A stretch of 64,000 bases of DNA from Sphingomonas ginsengisoli An et al. 2013 (lineage in GTDB: Bacteria; Pseudomonadota; Alphaproteobacteria; Sphingomonadales; Sphingomonadaceae), in NCBI RefSeq assembly GCF_009363895.1, contig NZ_CP045434.1, positions 682,001 through 746,000 on the forward strand. The letters are read 5' to 3'. The position numbers were made by a program, and so were the translations under genes. The notes below the pieces were generated by a model. It ran no database searches. It was not told the DNA's origin and saw nothing but the letters and a program-made list of their open reading frames with translations. Positions 45,944 through 55,845 of the stretch are shown piece by piece. Each line of letters opens with the position of its first letter. Within the stretch, counting starts at the first letter, position 1.

Positions 45944-47374
45944 ATGAATTTTGCCGATCTCGGCCTTTCCGACGAACTGCTGCGCGCTGTCGAGGACAGC
46001 GGCTACACCGAAGCCACGCCGATCCAGTCCAAGGCGATCCCGTCCGTGCTGATGGGGCGCGACCTGGTCGGCATCGCCCAGACCGGCACTGGCAAGACCG
46101 CCGCATTCGTGCTGCCGATGATCGACATCCTTGGCAACGGCCGCAGCCGGGCCCGGATGCCGCGCTCGCTGATCCTTGAACCGACCCGCGAACTTGCCGC
46201 GCAGGTCGCCGAGAATTTCGAGAAATACGGCAAATATCACAAGCTCTCGATGGCGCTGCTGATCGGCGGCGTGCAGATGGGCGACCAGGTCAAGGCGCTC
46301 GAGAAGGGCGTCGACGTGCTGATCGCTACCCCCGGCCGGCTGATGGACCTGTTCGGCCGCGGCAAAATCCTTCTGACCGGCTGTGACCTCTTGGTGATCG
46401 ACGAGGCCGACCGAATGCTCGACATGGGATTCATCCCCGACATCGAGGAAATCTGCTCGCGCCTGCCCAAGCAGCGTCAGACCTTGCTCTTCTCGGCGAC
46501 CATGCCGCCACCGATCCAGAAGCTTGCGTCGAAATTCCTGTCGGAGCCGAAGACGGTCGAGGTCGCCCGCCCGGCGACCGCCAACGTCAACATCGACCAG
46601 CAAGTTATCGAGGTTCGCACCGACAAGAAGCGTGACGTGCTGCGCGACATCCTCCGCAGCGACCGGGTCAAGAACGCGATTATTTTCAGCAATCGCAAGA
46701 CGATGGTCCGCGATCTTTACACCAGCTTGAAGCGCTCGGGGTTCGCCGTCGGACAAATCCACGGCGACATGGAGCAGTCGGACCGGATCGCCGAGTTCGA
46801 TCGGTTCAAGAATGACGAGATCACCGTGCTGGTGGCGTCGGACGTCGCCGCGCGCGGGCTCGACGTCCGCGGTGTCAGCCATGTGATCAACTTCGACGTG
46901 CCGTGGCAGCCCGACGATTATGTCCATCGGATCGGACGGACCGGCCGCGCGGGCGCCAAGGGGACCGCGATCACGCTGGCCACTAAGGAAGATGCCGAGG
47001 CGCTGGCGCGGATCGAGCATCTCACCGGCACCAAAATCGCGCGGGTCAAGCTAGGCGGCGGTGAGCCGGTCAGTGACGATACGGCGACGGAGGAAAAGGC
47101 CCCACGGCGCGCCCGAGGCAAGGCCGCCGACGCGAAGCCAAAAGCCGAGCCGGTCGCCCGCAAGACCGACCGCGCCCCGCGTGAGGACAAGCCCGCCGCC
47201 AAGTCGCGGAAGGACGATCAGCCGACCGAGCAGCCGGCACGGGCTGAGCGTTCACGTCCCGAGCGGCCCCGTGCCGAGCCGGCACGGTCTCAACCGGCGT
47301 CCGAACTCGAAGGCGCCGGCGACGACGGCTGGAACGGCCCCCTCCCCAGCTTCCTCTCGGTCGGCCTCAACTGA
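45944..47374 (+). CDS. DEAD-box ATP-dependent RNA helicase (RhlE-like)
   Basis: A 476-residue helicase. It has the Q motif ('MNFADLGLSDELLRAVEDSG', 'TPIQSKAIP'), motif I 'AQTGTGKTAAF', Ia 'PTRELAAQV', II 'DEAD' in 'VIDEADRMLDMGF', III 'SATMP', and motifs V-VI 'ARGLDVRGVSHVINFDVP' and 'HRIGRTGRAG'. From about residue 385 a basic, disordered Arg/Lys/Pro/Ala tail follows, typical of cold-shock/ribosome-biogenesis helicases. The start is the ATG of MNFADLG; 27 upstream codons are unlike the family. Its TGA directly abuts the comEC stop on the other strand. Confidence 0.93.
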   Translation: MNFADLGLSDELLRAVEDSGYTEATPIQSKAIPSVLMGRDLVGIAQTGTGKTAAFVLPMIDILGNGRSRARMPRSLILEPTRELAAQVAENFEKYGKYHKLSMALLIGGVQMGDQVKALEKGVDVLIATPGRLMDLFGRGKILLTGCDLLVIDEADRMLDMGFIPDIEEICSRLPKQRQTLLFSATMPPPIQKLASKFLSEPKTVEVARPATANVNIDQQVIEVRTDKKRDVLRDILRSDRVKNAIIFSNRKTMVRDLYTSLKRSGFAVGQIHGDMEQSDRIAEFDRFKNDEITVLVASDVAARGLDVRGVSHVINFDVPWQPDDYVHRIGRTGRAGAKGTAITLATKEDAEALARIEHLTGTKIARVKLGGGEPVSDDTATEEKAPRRARGKAADAKPKAEPVARKTDRAPREDKPAAKSRKDDQPTEQPARAERSRPERPRAEPARSQPASELEGAGDDGWNGPLPSFLSVGLN

Positions 47375-49492
47375 TCAGGGGCGCACGCTCCACGGATGGC
47401 CGGCGGTCTCGCCGGTCACCGTGCTGATGACGGGCTCGCTGCCCAGCTTGATCGTCATTCCCCCGGTCTGCCGCAGTGCCTGCGAATCCAGCCGCAGCCA
47501 GCGCGGCTGGCAATTGCGCGGCAGCCGGCGGTCGGCGACGACGATGTCGGCACCGTCGCAAGCGGCGGTCAACTCGTCCCATTCGAGCTTCTGGCCCGAG
47601 CGGACCGCTAGCACGGTCCAGCTTTGCCCGGCGCGATAAATCCGGGCGACGCAGCTGTCGAGGCTGCATTGCGCGGCATGCCAGTTGTCGAGCGCCGGCA
47701 ATTCGCCGTCGAAAGCCGCCGTCTCCCCCAACAGGCTGCGAACATAATCCTTGGCTCGTTCCCGCAAGAGATGGGGAGTGCCGTCATCGGCGACGATCGC
47801 CAGATGTCGACCGTCGCCGGTGATGAGGAGGTCCGGACGCGCGCTGAAGAGGGCCGCGACCGCGCCTATCGCGATCGGAACCAGCCCGAGCAGGCGGACA
47901 CGTCCAGTCCGCCAGAGTGCCAGCCACAGGCCGCCCAGGACCATCGCCGCGAATGCCCAGTCGGGCATCTGCGGGCGCAGCGCCACCGAGCCGGGGGCTG
48001 CGGCGGCCGCATGCGCGACTTTGAGCAGCAGGCCGATCGCCATCCCTGTCGCCTGCCACCAGGGCCACCCCCATCCCGCGAGGTCGAATAGCAGGGCGCC
48101 GGCCTCGAGCGGCATGATCACGAAGGTGGTCAGCGGGATCGCGATCAGATTGGCGAAGACGCCGTACAGCCCCTCGCGATGAAAATGGAACAGCGCGAAG
48201 GGCATCAGCGCGAGCTCGATCGCGAGACCGGTCATCAACAGCTCGATGACGTGCCGAAGCAGCCGCCGCCCCGCCCCATCCTCGCGCGGCTCGACCAGGC
48301 GCTTGAACCACGGCCAGCTGAAAAGCGCGACCAGCGTCGTCACGGCCGCGAAGGACAGTTGGAAGCTTGGTCCATACAGGCTCTCGGGCTTGATCAGCAG
48401 GATCACCAGCGCCCCGGTGGCGATCATCCGCAGGCTCAGCGCTTCCCGGCCGAGCGCGATCCCGGCGAGCACCAGCAGCGCAGCAAGGCAGCTTCGCACG
48501 GTCGGGACCTGCATCCCGGTCAGCAGCGTGTAGGCGATCCCCGCGAGCGAACCCACGCCCGCCGCGACCAGCACCAAGTTGAACCGCAGGGCAAGCCGCT
48601 CGGACAGCGACAGCAGCCGCAGAGTCAGCAGGAAAGTCGCGCCAATCGCGGCGGCGATGTGCAGCCCGCTCACCGACAGGAGGTGGGCAAGCCCCGAGCG
48701 CCGCATGGCGTCAGCATCGGCCTCGGGCAAGGCGCCCTGGTCGCCGGTAACCAGCGAGGTCGCGATGCCGCCTTTGCTGACGTCGAGCTGGGCGCGGATG
48801 TGGCGATCGAGCCGAGCACGCCAGCTGTCGAGCCCGCTGGCCTCCGCGGGCGTCAGCAGCTCGACCGGACCGAGCGCCTTCCCCATCCCACCGATCCCGG
48901 CGAACCACAGGTCGCGGGCATAGTCGTGCGCACCGGGCAATGGCATATCCATCGGCCCGGTCAGCCGCGCCTTGACCGTCAGCCGCGCCCCGCTGCCAAG
49001 GCCGGCAGGCGCGTCGGCGGTCGCGACATTGATCCGGATGAGCGGCGGCAAGGCGGGATCGTCAGGCCTCACCAGAAGGCGCACGAGGTCGCGCGCCGGC
49101 AAGGGCTCGGCGCTGTCGACGGTGCCGGTCAGCGTCGTGATCACCGGTCGGTCGAGCCGGGCGGTGGCCGCGCGATCCGCCTGCCACCAGACGACCACAA
49201 GGCCGAGCGCCAGCCCAACGGCGCCGCCGCACACCGATCGCCGCAGCCGGCCCTTCAGCGCCCAGCCGGCGGCGGACAGGCCGGCGCACACCCACAGCAT
49301 CGCCAGCCAGCTGCGCAGCCCTGGCAGGATCAGCCACAGCGCGATCCCGCTTCCGAAGCTGACGACCCACCATAAGGGCAGCGCCTCGCGCTCGCGGTCG
49401 AGAAATGATTCCGCACTTGCGAAGAGCGGCGGGACGCGCCAGTGCGGGAGCACCGGAACCCATCGTCCAAAGGTGGCGACTTGCTCGCGCAA
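47375..49492 (-). CDS. comEC: ComEC/Rec2 family competence protein
   Basis: A 705-residue inner-membrane protein expected to form the channel for single-stranded DNA uptake. Features are N-terminal helices, a DUF4131-like region, the competence domain with '[20 protein letters not shown]' near 235, many following helices, and a C-terminal soluble domain ('[20 protein letters not shown]' and '[20 protein letters not shown]'). The C-terminal part is short and lacks the full metallo-beta-lactamase motif HxHxDH, as in several alphaproteobacteria. It is divergent from gltX with about 50 bases between, and its stop abuts the helicase stop. Confidence 0.92.
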   Translation of the reverse strand: MREQVATFGRWVPVLPHWRVPPLFASAESFLDREREALPLWWVVSFGSGIALWLILPGLRSWLAMLWVCAGLSAAGWALKGRLRRSVCGGAVGLALGLVVVWWQADRAATARLDRPVITTLTGTVDSAEPLPARDLVRLLVRPDDPALPPLIRINVATADAPAGLGSGARLTVKARLTGPMDMPLPGAHDYARDLWFAGIGGMGKALGPVELLTPAEASGLDSWRARLDRHIRAQLDVSKGGIATSLVTGDQGALPEADADAMRRSGLAHLLSVSGLHIAAAIGATFLLTLRLLSLSERLALRFNLVLVAAGVGSLAGIAYTLLTGMQVPTVRSCLAALLVLAGIALGREALSLRMIATGALVILLIKPESLYGPSFQLSFAAVTTLVALFSWPWFKRLVEPREDGAGRRLLRHVIELLMTGLAIELALMPFALFHFHREGLYGVFANLIAIPLTTFVIMPLEAGALLFDLAGWGWPWWQATGMAIGLLLKVAHAAAAAPGSVALRPQMPDWAFAAMVLGGLWLALWRTGRVRLLGLVPIAIGAVAALFSARPDLLITGDGRHLAIVADDGTPHLLRERAKDYVRSLLGETAAFDGELPALDNWHAAQCSLDSCVARIYRAGQSWTVLAVRSGQKLEWDELTAACDGADIVVADRRLPRNCQPRWLRLDSQALRQTGGMTIKLGSEPVISTVTGETAGHPWSVRP

Positions 49493-49543
49493 GGTCTCAC
49501 TCGCAAGGGCGATCCGGCCGCTATATCAAAGAGGAAAGCCCGC

Positions 49544-50962
49544 TTGAGCGCAAGCTCCGTCGTCACCCGCTTCGCCCCCTCCCCGACCGGCTTTCTGCAC
49601 ATCGGTGGAGCGCGGACCGCGCTGTTCAACTGGCTGTTCGCCCGGGCCCACGGCGGCAAGTTCCTGCTCAGGATCGAAGATACCGACAAGGCGCGGTCGA
49701 CCAAGCCGGCAATCGACGCCATTCTCGACGGCATGCGCTGGCTCGAGCTCGATTGGGACGGGCACGAATACTACCAGTCGCAATTCTGGGCACGCCACGC
49801 CGAGGTCGCGCACGAGATGCTGGCCAAGGGGCAGGCTTATCGCTGCTACCTGACCCAGGAGGAACTCCAGGCGCAGCGCGAGGCGGCCCAGGCCGAACGC
49901 CGCCCCTTCCGCATCCGCAGCCCGTGGCGCGACGTTACCGAGACCCAAGCCGATAAGCCTTTCGTCGTCCGGCTCCGCGCGCCGCAGGAGGGCGAAACGG
50001 TGATCGACGACCAGGTCCAGGGCCGGGTCACCGTCCAGAACGTCGAGCTCGACGATTTCGTCCTGCTCCGCTCGGACGGCACCCCGACCTACATGCTCGC
50101 GGTGGTGGTCGATGACCACGACATGGGCGTCACCCACGTCATTCGCGGCGACGACCACCTCAACAACGCCTTCCGCCAGTTGGCGATCATCAAGGCGATG
50201 GGCTGGCCCGAGCCGGTCTATGCCCACGTCCCTCTCATCCACGGTTCGGACGGCGCCAAGCTGAGCAAGCGCCACGGCGCCCTCGGCGTCGACGCCTATC
50301 GCGACGAGCTCGGGATCCTCCCCGAAGCGCTCAACAATTATCTGTTGCGGCTCGGCTGGGGCCACGGCGACGACGAGATCATCAGCCGGGAACAGGCGAT
50401 CGAGTGGTTCGGCCTCGACCATGTCGGCAAGTCGCCGTCACGCTTCGACCTGAAGAAGCTCGAGAATCTGAACGGCCATTATCTTCGTAGCAGCGACGAT
50501 GCGCGGCTGGCCGTGCTGGTCGCCGCCCGCCGCGAAGGGATGAGCGCCGACGACCTCGCCTTGCTCGAGCGAGCGCTGCCCGAGCTCAAGGTGCGCGCCA
50601 AGGATTTGAACGAACTCGCCAGCGGCGCCGACTTCCTCTTCGCCCAGCGCCCGTTGGCGATCGAGGACAAGGCGGCCGAGCTGCTGACCGACGACACCCG
50701 CGGCGTGCTCGCGCAGGTCCATGCCGCGCTCGCCGACGTCGGCGAGTGGACCCATGAGACGACCGAAGCCGCGGTGAAAGCGGTGGCCGAAGAAGCCGGG
50801 CTCAAGCTCGGCAAGGTTGCCCAGCCGCTGCGCGCTGCGCTCACCGGGCGAACGACCAGCCCGGGCATCTTTGACGTGCTGGTGCTGTTGGGGCAGGGCG
50901 AAAGCCTGGCCCGGATCCAAGACCAGATACAACCAACCACCGCTGTGATGGAGCGCGACTGA
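49544..50962 (+). CDS. gltX: Glutamyl-tRNA synthetase
   Basis: A 472-residue class I synthetase. The HIGH motif is in '[20 protein letters not shown]', the KMSKS-type motif is '[13 protein letters not shown]' and the C-terminal helical anticodon-binding domain is complete. It charges tRNA-Glu, and possibly tRNA-Gln where the amidotransferase route is used. I choose TTG at 49544, preceded by GAGGAAAG at good spacing, because the family sequence starts there; an ATG 34 codons earlier lies inside the divergent comEC start. It shares one base with gltA (TGATG). Confidence 0.95.
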   Translation: MSASSVVTRFAPSPTGFLHIGGARTALFNWLFARAHGGKFLLRIEDTDKARSTKPAIDAILDGMRWLELDWDGHEYYQSQFWARHAEVAHEMLAKGQAYRCYLTQEELQAQREAAQAERRPFRIRSPWRDVTETQADKPFVVRLRAPQEGETVIDDQVQGRVTVQNVELDDFVLLRSDGTPTYMLAVVVDDHDMGVTHVIRGDDHLNNAFRQLAIIKAMGWPEPVYAHVPLIHGSDGAKLSKRHGALGVDAYRDELGILPEALNNYLLRLGWGHGDDEIISREQAIEWFGLDHVGKSPSRFDLKKLENLNGHYLRSSDDARLAVLVAARREGMSADDLALLERALPELKVRAKDLNELASGADFLFAQRPLAIEDKAAELLTDDTRGVLAQVHAALADVGEWTHETTEAAVKAVAEEAGLKLGKVAQPLRAALTGRTTSPGIFDVLVLLGQGESLARIQDQIQPTTAVMERD

Positions 50963-52248
50963 TGTCGGACAAGAACGCCACCCTGAACCTCGAGGGCAAG
51001 GATCTCTCGATGGAGGTGCTGAGCGGCACGGTCGGGCCCGACGTGGTCGACATCCGCAAGCTCTACGGCGCGACCGGCGCCTTCACCTACGATCCCGGCT
51101 TCACCTCGACCGCCAGCTGCCGCAGCGCGATCACCTACATCGACGGCGAGGCGGGCATCCTGCTTCACCGCGGCTATCCGATCGATCAGCTCGCCGAGCA
51201 GTCGAGCTTTATGGAGGTCTCTTACCTCCTGCTTCACGGCGAACTGCCAACTCAGGCCGAGCTCGACAGCTTCACCTACACGATCAGCCGCCACACCATG
51301 GTCCATGAGCAGCTGGCAACCTTCTTCCGCGGCTTCCGCCGCGACGCGCACCCGATGGCGATCATGTGCGGCGTGGTTGGCGCGCTGTCCTCCTTCTACC
51401 ACGACAGCACCGACATCACCGATCCCAAGCAGCGCGAGATCGCCTCGCACCGCCTGATCGCGAAGATGCCGACCATCGCCGCGATGGCACATAAATACAG
51501 CATCGGGCAGCCGTTCCTCTATCCCGACAATTCGCTGAGCTACACCGGCAACTTCCTGCGGATGACTTTCGGCGTCCCGGCCGAGGACTATGTTGTCAAT
51601 CCGATCATCGAGAAGGCAATGGACCGGATCTTCATCCTCCATGCCGACCACGAGCAGAACGCCTCGACCTCGACCGTGCGCCTCGCCGGCTCGTCGGGCG
51701 CCAACCCGTTCGCCTGCATGGCGGCGGGGATCGCCTGCCTGTGGGGTCCAGCGCACGGCGGGGCCAATGAGGCGGCGCTCAACATGCTGCGCGAGATCGG
51801 CGACGTGAAGCGCATCCCCGAATACATCGCCCGCGCCAAGGACAAGGACGATCCCTTCCGCCTGATGGGCTTTGGCCACCGGGTCTACAAGAATTTCGAC
51901 CCGCGCGCGAAGGTGATGAAGGCGACCGCCGACGAGGTGCTGAAGGAACTCAACATCTCCGACCCGGTCCTCGACGTCGCCAAGGAACTCGAGCATATCG
52001 CGCTTAACGACAGCTATTTCATCGAGAAGAAGCTCTACCCGAACGTCGATTTCTATTCGGGCGTGATCCTGAACGCGATCGGCTTCCCGACCGAGATGTT
52101 CACCGCGCTCTTTGCGCTCGCCCGCACCGTCGGCTGGGTCGCGCAGTGGAACGAGATGATCTCAGATCCCGAGCAGAAGATCGGTCGTCCGCGCCAACTC
52201 TACGTCGGCGAAACCCAGCGCGACTATACGCCGGTTGCGAGCCGCTAG
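50962..52248 (+). CDS. gltA: Citrate synthase
   Basis: A 428-residue type II (hexameric, Gram-negative type) citrate synthase, condensing oxaloacetate with acetyl-CoA. Visible are '[20 protein letters not shown]' with '[15 protein letters not shown]', the catalytic His in '[20 protein letters not shown]', '[15 protein letters not shown]' with the second His, '[15 protein letters not shown]' and the Asp region '[10 protein letters not shown]'. Its ATG overlaps the gltX stop by one base, so the genes are cotranscribed. It converges with a four-base overlap on a kinase-like gene. Confidence 0.97.
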   Translation: MSDKNATLNLEGKDLSMEVLSGTVGPDVVDIRKLYGATGAFTYDPGFTSTASCRSAITYIDGEAGILLHRGYPIDQLAEQSSFMEVSYLLLHGELPTQAELDSFTYTISRHTMVHEQLATFFRGFRRDAHPMAIMCGVVGALSSFYHDSTDITDPKQREIASHRLIAKMPTIAAMAHKYSIGQPFLYPDNSLSYTGNFLRMTFGVPAEDYVVNPIIEKAMDRIFILHADHEQNASTSTVRLAGSSGANPFACMAAGIACLWGPAHGGANEAALNMLREIGDVKRIPEYIARAKDKDDPFRLMGFGHRVYKNFDPRAKVMKATADEVLKELNISDPVLDVAKELEHIALNDSYFIEKKLYPNVDFYSGVILNAIGFPTEMFTALFALARTVGWVAQWNEMISDPEQKIGRPRQLYVGETQRDYTPVASR

Positions 52249-53552
52249 GCGGCCGGCAAGCGCAGGGTGAAGTTGGCGCCTTCGCCCGGCTTGCTGTCGA
52301 GAGTAATGTCGCCTCCCATCTGCCGCGCGTAGCGGCGGGAAATCGCAAGCCCGAGTCCCGCCCCGTCTGTGCGCGGCTCGGCCTGCTCGAACCGCTCGAA
52401 GATCCGCTGTTGGTCGGCGGGTGCGACGCCCGTCCCCTCGTCGGAGACCGTCACGCTGACATCGCTGCCACCCGCGCAGGTCACGCGGACGATCTTGCCC
52501 TTGGGCGAGTGGCGAACGGCGTTGCTCAGCAAGTTGACGAGGATTTGCGTGACCGACCGTGCGTCGCCGAGCGTCGGCAGCGACGGCGGTCCATCGACGT
52601 CGAACACGATGCCGGCCTCGGTCGCCTGGACCTGGACCAGCCCGGCGGCTTCTAGCGCGAGCTCGGCCAGATCGATGCGCTCGGGCGCCGGCGCCGGGCG
52701 CTCCGCGCTCATCCCCTGGAGCACGAGCAACAGGTGGCGGGCGGCCGAGGCGATGTCGGCGGCATAACCCGCATAATCGCTCCGCAGCGGCCCCTCGCCC
52801 TTCTCGGCGATCCGGGCCGCCTCGCCCATGATGACGTCAAGCGGCTGGCGGAGAAGGTTGTCGAAACCCTGATCGAAATCGGCGGGCGGCCGTTCGGCGC
52901 GCACCTCCGGCTGTTCGACATGCAGGCTGAAGCCAAGGAAGTCCTCGCTCGCGGTCAGCCGCGGCGAGCCGCTCAAGCTTAGCTCGCGTCCACTGGCGCG
53001 AACCCGCACCCCCTGCCGCTCGAACGCGCGACGGGCGGCGACCGCGGAAAGCATCGGCAGGTCGCCTTCGGCGGACGGCAGCAGTTCGAACAGGCGGGTC
53101 AGCGGCTGGCCAGGCGCACCACGCGCCGTCTCGCCGAGCAGCGCCGCCAGCGCCTTGCCGACCGTCTGGATCTTGAGATCGCCGTCGATCAGCAGGTCGG
53201 CGTCGCGCTCGCTCTCGTCGGCCCCGGTCCCTTCGATGACCCGGAAGCGGCGTGGCCGGGGCGGTCGCTCGATCCAGCTTTCGATGCTCAACGCCACCCC
53301 ATTAGGCGACGGATCGGCCCGCACCCACAGGTCGAGGTCGGCCTCGCCGGTCGCCGCCAGCGCCTGGCGCGAAAGGCTCACACCCAGCTGGCTGCAGAGC
53401 CGGGCAATAGCGGCGAGCTGGGGCACCGCGAGCGCAGCGCCAAGGCCACCGCCGGCCTCCTCCTGCAAGCGGATCAGGCGCGGGTCGGCCGCCGTCAGCC
53501 GACCGCTCTGGTCGAGCTGCCCGCGGACAGGCTCAAACGCGGCGCTGGCCAT
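52245..53552 (-). CDS. Histidine-kinase-like protein with degenerate H-box
   Basis: A 435-residue soluble protein. The ATP-binding domain is intact: N-box '[12 protein letters not shown]' near 339-350, G1 'DEGTGVA' near 371, F-box '[10 protein letters not shown]' and G2 '[18 protein letters not shown]' near 397. The helix that should carry the H-box reads '[12 protein letters not shown]' (near 230), aligning with FSHELRTPLNAI, so Asn232 stands where the phosphorylated His should be. The N-terminal region has a PAS-like part. It overlaps the DUF2336-like gene by 20 bases when started at the ATG at 53552. It may be a pseudokinase or act on another protein. Confidence 0.82.
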   Translation of the reverse strand: MASAAFEPVRGQLDQSGRLTAADPRLIRLQEEAGGGLGAALAVPQLAAIARLCSQLGVSLSRQALAATGEADLDLWVRADPSPNGVALSIESWIERPPRPRRFRVIEGTGADESERDADLLIDGDLKIQTVGKALAALLGETARGAPGQPLTRLFELLPSAEGDLPMLSAVAARRAFERQGVRVRASGRELSLSGSPRLTASEDFLGFSLHVEQPEVRAERPPADFDQGFDNLLRQPLDVIMGEAARIAEKGEGPLRSDYAGYAADIASAARHLLLVLQGMSAERPAPAPERIDLAELALEAAGLVQVQATEAGIVFDVDGPPSLPTLGDARSVTQILVNLLSNAVRHSPKGKIVRVTCAGGSDVSVTVSDEGTGVAPADQQRIFERFEQAEPRTDGAGLGLAISRRYARQMGGDITLDSKPGEGANFTLRLPAA

Positions 53553-54546
53553 GTCGCTCGAAGGCGGCGCGTGCCGCAAGGAAGGCGGGCGGCAGACGCA
53601 TTGCCGCGCGTTGAGTGCTGATCTCTAATGACGTCATGGCGTCGAAGCCGACCATCGCCTCGCCCGGATCGCCCAGGCTGCGCGCTTCGCCCAGCGCGGC
53701 GATCAACCCGGCGGCCGCCGTCCGGTCGAGCTCGGCGAGCCGCAGCAGCCGGCCGACCGCGCGCTCGTTCCGCCCGGTGAGCATCTGCCAAGCTTCGGCC
53801 GCGGGGATCCGCGCGAGCCGCGCGAGCCCTTCGGCCAGCAGTACGGCCTCGCCCTCCAGCGCCAGCGCCATGAGCAGGCCTGCGTCGAGCTTGCCGGCCT
53901 GCTCGAGCGCAAGCATCAACCGCGCCTCGCGCGCGTCGAGCCGCTCGCCCTCGTCGTGCCGCGCCAGCATGTCGACCGCCGCTGCCACCAGCGCATCGGC
54001 GGGCCCGCGCAGCGCCGCTGCCACGGCGTAGGTCAACGTCACCGCGGTCTCGGCATCGCAGTCGGCGAGAGTCAGCCCGGGCCGACCGAACCGGTCGCGA
54101 GCGGACGCACGGGCGATTACCACTGCCATCGTCGCGCTGACCACCGTGTGGTTCGAATCGGCGCCCCAGGTCTCGAGCAGGCCTCCGCCCGGTCGCTGGC
54201 GTGCTGTGCTGCGGAAGGCGAGCACGTCGGCACGGCGCACCAACAGGCCGACGAGATCGCGTTGCCCGAGCAGGCCGGCAGCGCGAAGGTCCGCAACCAC
54301 TTCCTCGGCGTCCACCTCGGCCTGGTCAGCATCGGGCACGCGCAGCAGCAACTCCTCGGCGATCTGACCGACCAGCCCCGACAGCAGGCTGAGCATCAGC
54401 GCCCGCTCCTGCTCCGAGGGTCGAGAGAGCGGATCGAGCGAGAGATCGGTCATGGCCGCGCCGAGCCGATCGACCCCGCGTGCCGCGCGCACGGGTTCGG
54501 CTGAACGGTCCTCCTTGCGGGCCGCTGGCGATCTTGGCTCTGCCAT
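53533..54546 (-). CDS. DUF2336-like helical protein
   Basis: A 337-residue, almost wholly helical, Ala/Leu/Arg-rich protein without membrane segments. Its composition and the repeat-like helices ('SLLSGLVGQIAEELLLRVPD', 'EAVLLAEGLARLARIPAAEA', 'NERAVGRLLRLAELDRTAAA') suggest the DUF2336 family, which is found in alphaproteobacteria, often beside signalling genes. The assignment is by general character, not by a decisive motif. The ATG before TDLSLD (54453) is an alternative start. It overlaps the kinase-like gene, so the two products are probably made together and may interact. Confidence 0.6.
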   Translation of the reverse strand: MAEPRSPAARKEDRSAEPVRAARGVDRLGAAMTDLSLDPLSRPSEQERALMLSLLSGLVGQIAEELLLRVPDADQAEVDAEEVVADLRAAGLLGQRDLVGLLVRRADVLAFRSTARQRPGGGLLETWGADSNHTVVSATMAVVIARASARDRFGRPGLTLADCDAETAVTLTYAVAAALRGPADALVAAAVDMLARHDEGERLDAREARLMLALEQAGKLDAGLLMALALEGEAVLLAEGLARLARIPAAEAWQMLTGRNERAVGRLLRLAELDRTAAAGLIAALGEARSLGDPGEAMVGFDAMTSLEISTQRAAMRLPPAFLAARAAFERHGQRRV

Positions 54547-54581
54547 CCCAAGCGTCTTACCAAGGCGAAGTTAACGGCGCC

Positions 54582-55766
54582 TCAATCGTAAGGCGACCGG
54601 TGGACGAGATGTTGGACGAGGAAAAAACTGGCGCCGGCGTAGAAAGCGAGGACCACCGGAATGGCGGCCCAAACCCCGACCGCGGCGAGCAGCAGCGCCA
54701 GCACGATGGCCGGGCGACGGTCGAACAGCCAGTGGCCAAAGGGCAAGTCGTGCCCGCTCCGCTCGACCTTGAGCGCCTCGCCGAATGCTAACGCCGTCAG
54801 CGATGCCGCCAAGGGCCCCCAGCCCCCACCCTCTCTCAGCAGCGTCCAGCCCAGCGCGAGCAATGCCGCCCCGGCGGCCGGCCACAGCCCGCGCCTGATC
54901 CACGAGCGCGCGGGCAACGGCTGCAGCCGCAACTGCGCGAGCCGGTCGGCGATGAGATCGAGCGGCAACGTCAATAGCAGCAGGACAAGCCCACTCCAGC
55001 GCCATCCCAATCCGATAGCGAGAACACCCGCCAGCGTGAGGACGAGTGCCGTGGTCATCAGCCAGCCCGGCTGGACCGGCGAGCGCATCAGCTGCTCGGT
55101 CGCGACCTCCTCGGGAATCGGCAGCACGTAGCGCGCCACCCAGTCGGTTCGCGATTGGCGCGAGGCGACCAGCAGGCTGCGATCGAAGGCTGCCGCCCCG
55201 CCCCCGCTCTGCGCATGATAAGGCATCACCCCGTCGCTGGTCTGGATCTGGTGCGCCCCGGCCTGGATCGTCCGGCGCAGTAGGGTCGAGAGCAGGTCCC
55301 AGTTGCCGAGCATCGCCGCGGTCGACGCCAGCGTCTGCCCGTCGACCAGCGCCAGCCCGGCCCAGCGATGCTGGTTGTCGATCCGTTCGAATAGTGCGTG
55401 CGCCTCGTCGTCGGGCACCGTGACGACCGTTCGCTCGTCGGCCGCAGCGACTCGCTCGACCAGCGCCATTGCCGGGGCGATCCCGTCGGCGACCTGGAGC
55501 ACCCGGGCATGGGGCTCGAAGCGCGCGGCGGCATCCTGCCCGTCGCTGACCGGCACCACTTGGATTCCCTCGGCTCGCAACCGGTCGAACGCCGCCGCGA
55601 GTGCCACCGGCACGGTCTCGACCACCACCACGATCGGCGCGCAGCCCGCCGCCGCGGCGCAGCGCGCCTGATATTCGATCAGCGTGCGGCCGGCGAGCGG
55701 CTGGAGTGCGTAGAGCCCGCCCGCATCGTCTTCCTGATAGGCCCCGATGAGCGCGCCGAGCGCCAT
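54582..55766 (-). CDS. Nucleotidyltransferase-like N-terminus fused to a membrane domain, function unknown
   Basis: A 394-residue two-part protein. Residues 1-215 resemble an NTP-transferase fold: 'LQPLAGRTLIEYQARCAAAA', 'PIVVVVETVPVALAAAFDRL' and 'RTVVTVPDDEAHALFERIDN', but the usual GxGTRL.P signature loop is not present. From about 235 there are five or six hydrophobic helices ('GWLMTTALVLTLAGVLAIGL'). 'PLDLIADRLAQLRLQPLPAR' loosely recalls a CDP-alcohol phosphatidyltransferase motif but lacks its Asp/Gly pattern. The overall order is like bifunctional inositol-phosphate cytidylyltransferase/synthase, in a degenerate form. It lies upstream of the DUF2336-like gene on the same strand, 35 bases away. 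Confidence 0.6.
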   Translation of the reverse strand: MALGALIGAYQEDDAGGLYALQPLAGRTLIEYQARCAAAAGCAPIVVVVETVPVALAAAFDRLRAEGIQVVPVSDGQDAAARFEPHARVLQVADGIAPAMALVERVAAADERTVVTVPDDEAHALFERIDNQHRWAGLALVDGQTLASTAAMLGNWDLLSTLLRRTIQAGAHQIQTSDGVMPYHAQSGGGAAAFDRSLLVASRQSRTDWVARYVLPIPEEVATEQLMRSPVQPGWLMTTALVLTLAGVLAIGLGWRWSGLVLLLLTLPLDLIADRLAQLRLQPLPARSWIRRGLWPAAGAALLALGWTLLREGGGWGPLAASLTALAFGEALKVERSGHDLPFGHWLFDRRPAIVLALLLAAVGVWAAIPVVLAFYAGASFFLVQHLVHRSPYD

Positions 55767-55832
55767 TCGTCATTCCCTCCCCGGACGGGCTCTCTTGCAC
55801 GCTTCCGCTCGGGCTCAAAGATGGTAAACTCA

Positions 55833-55845
55833 CCCCATGATGGGG
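55833..55845 (+). promoter_or_regulatory. Palindrome across the start codons of the coiled-coil gene
   Basis: CCCCAT-G-ATGGGG is a perfect 6-bp inverted repeat that contains both in-frame ATGs (55837 and 55840). In mRNA the arms are too close for a stable hairpin, but a dimeric DNA-binding protein could use it. No strong ribosome binding site precedes it. Confidence 0.35.

Noticed and set aside
47369..47380. TGATCA shared by the helicase and comEC stops as a regulatory palindrome
   Set aside because: It is explained by two abutting TGA stops on opposite strands and needs no further function.
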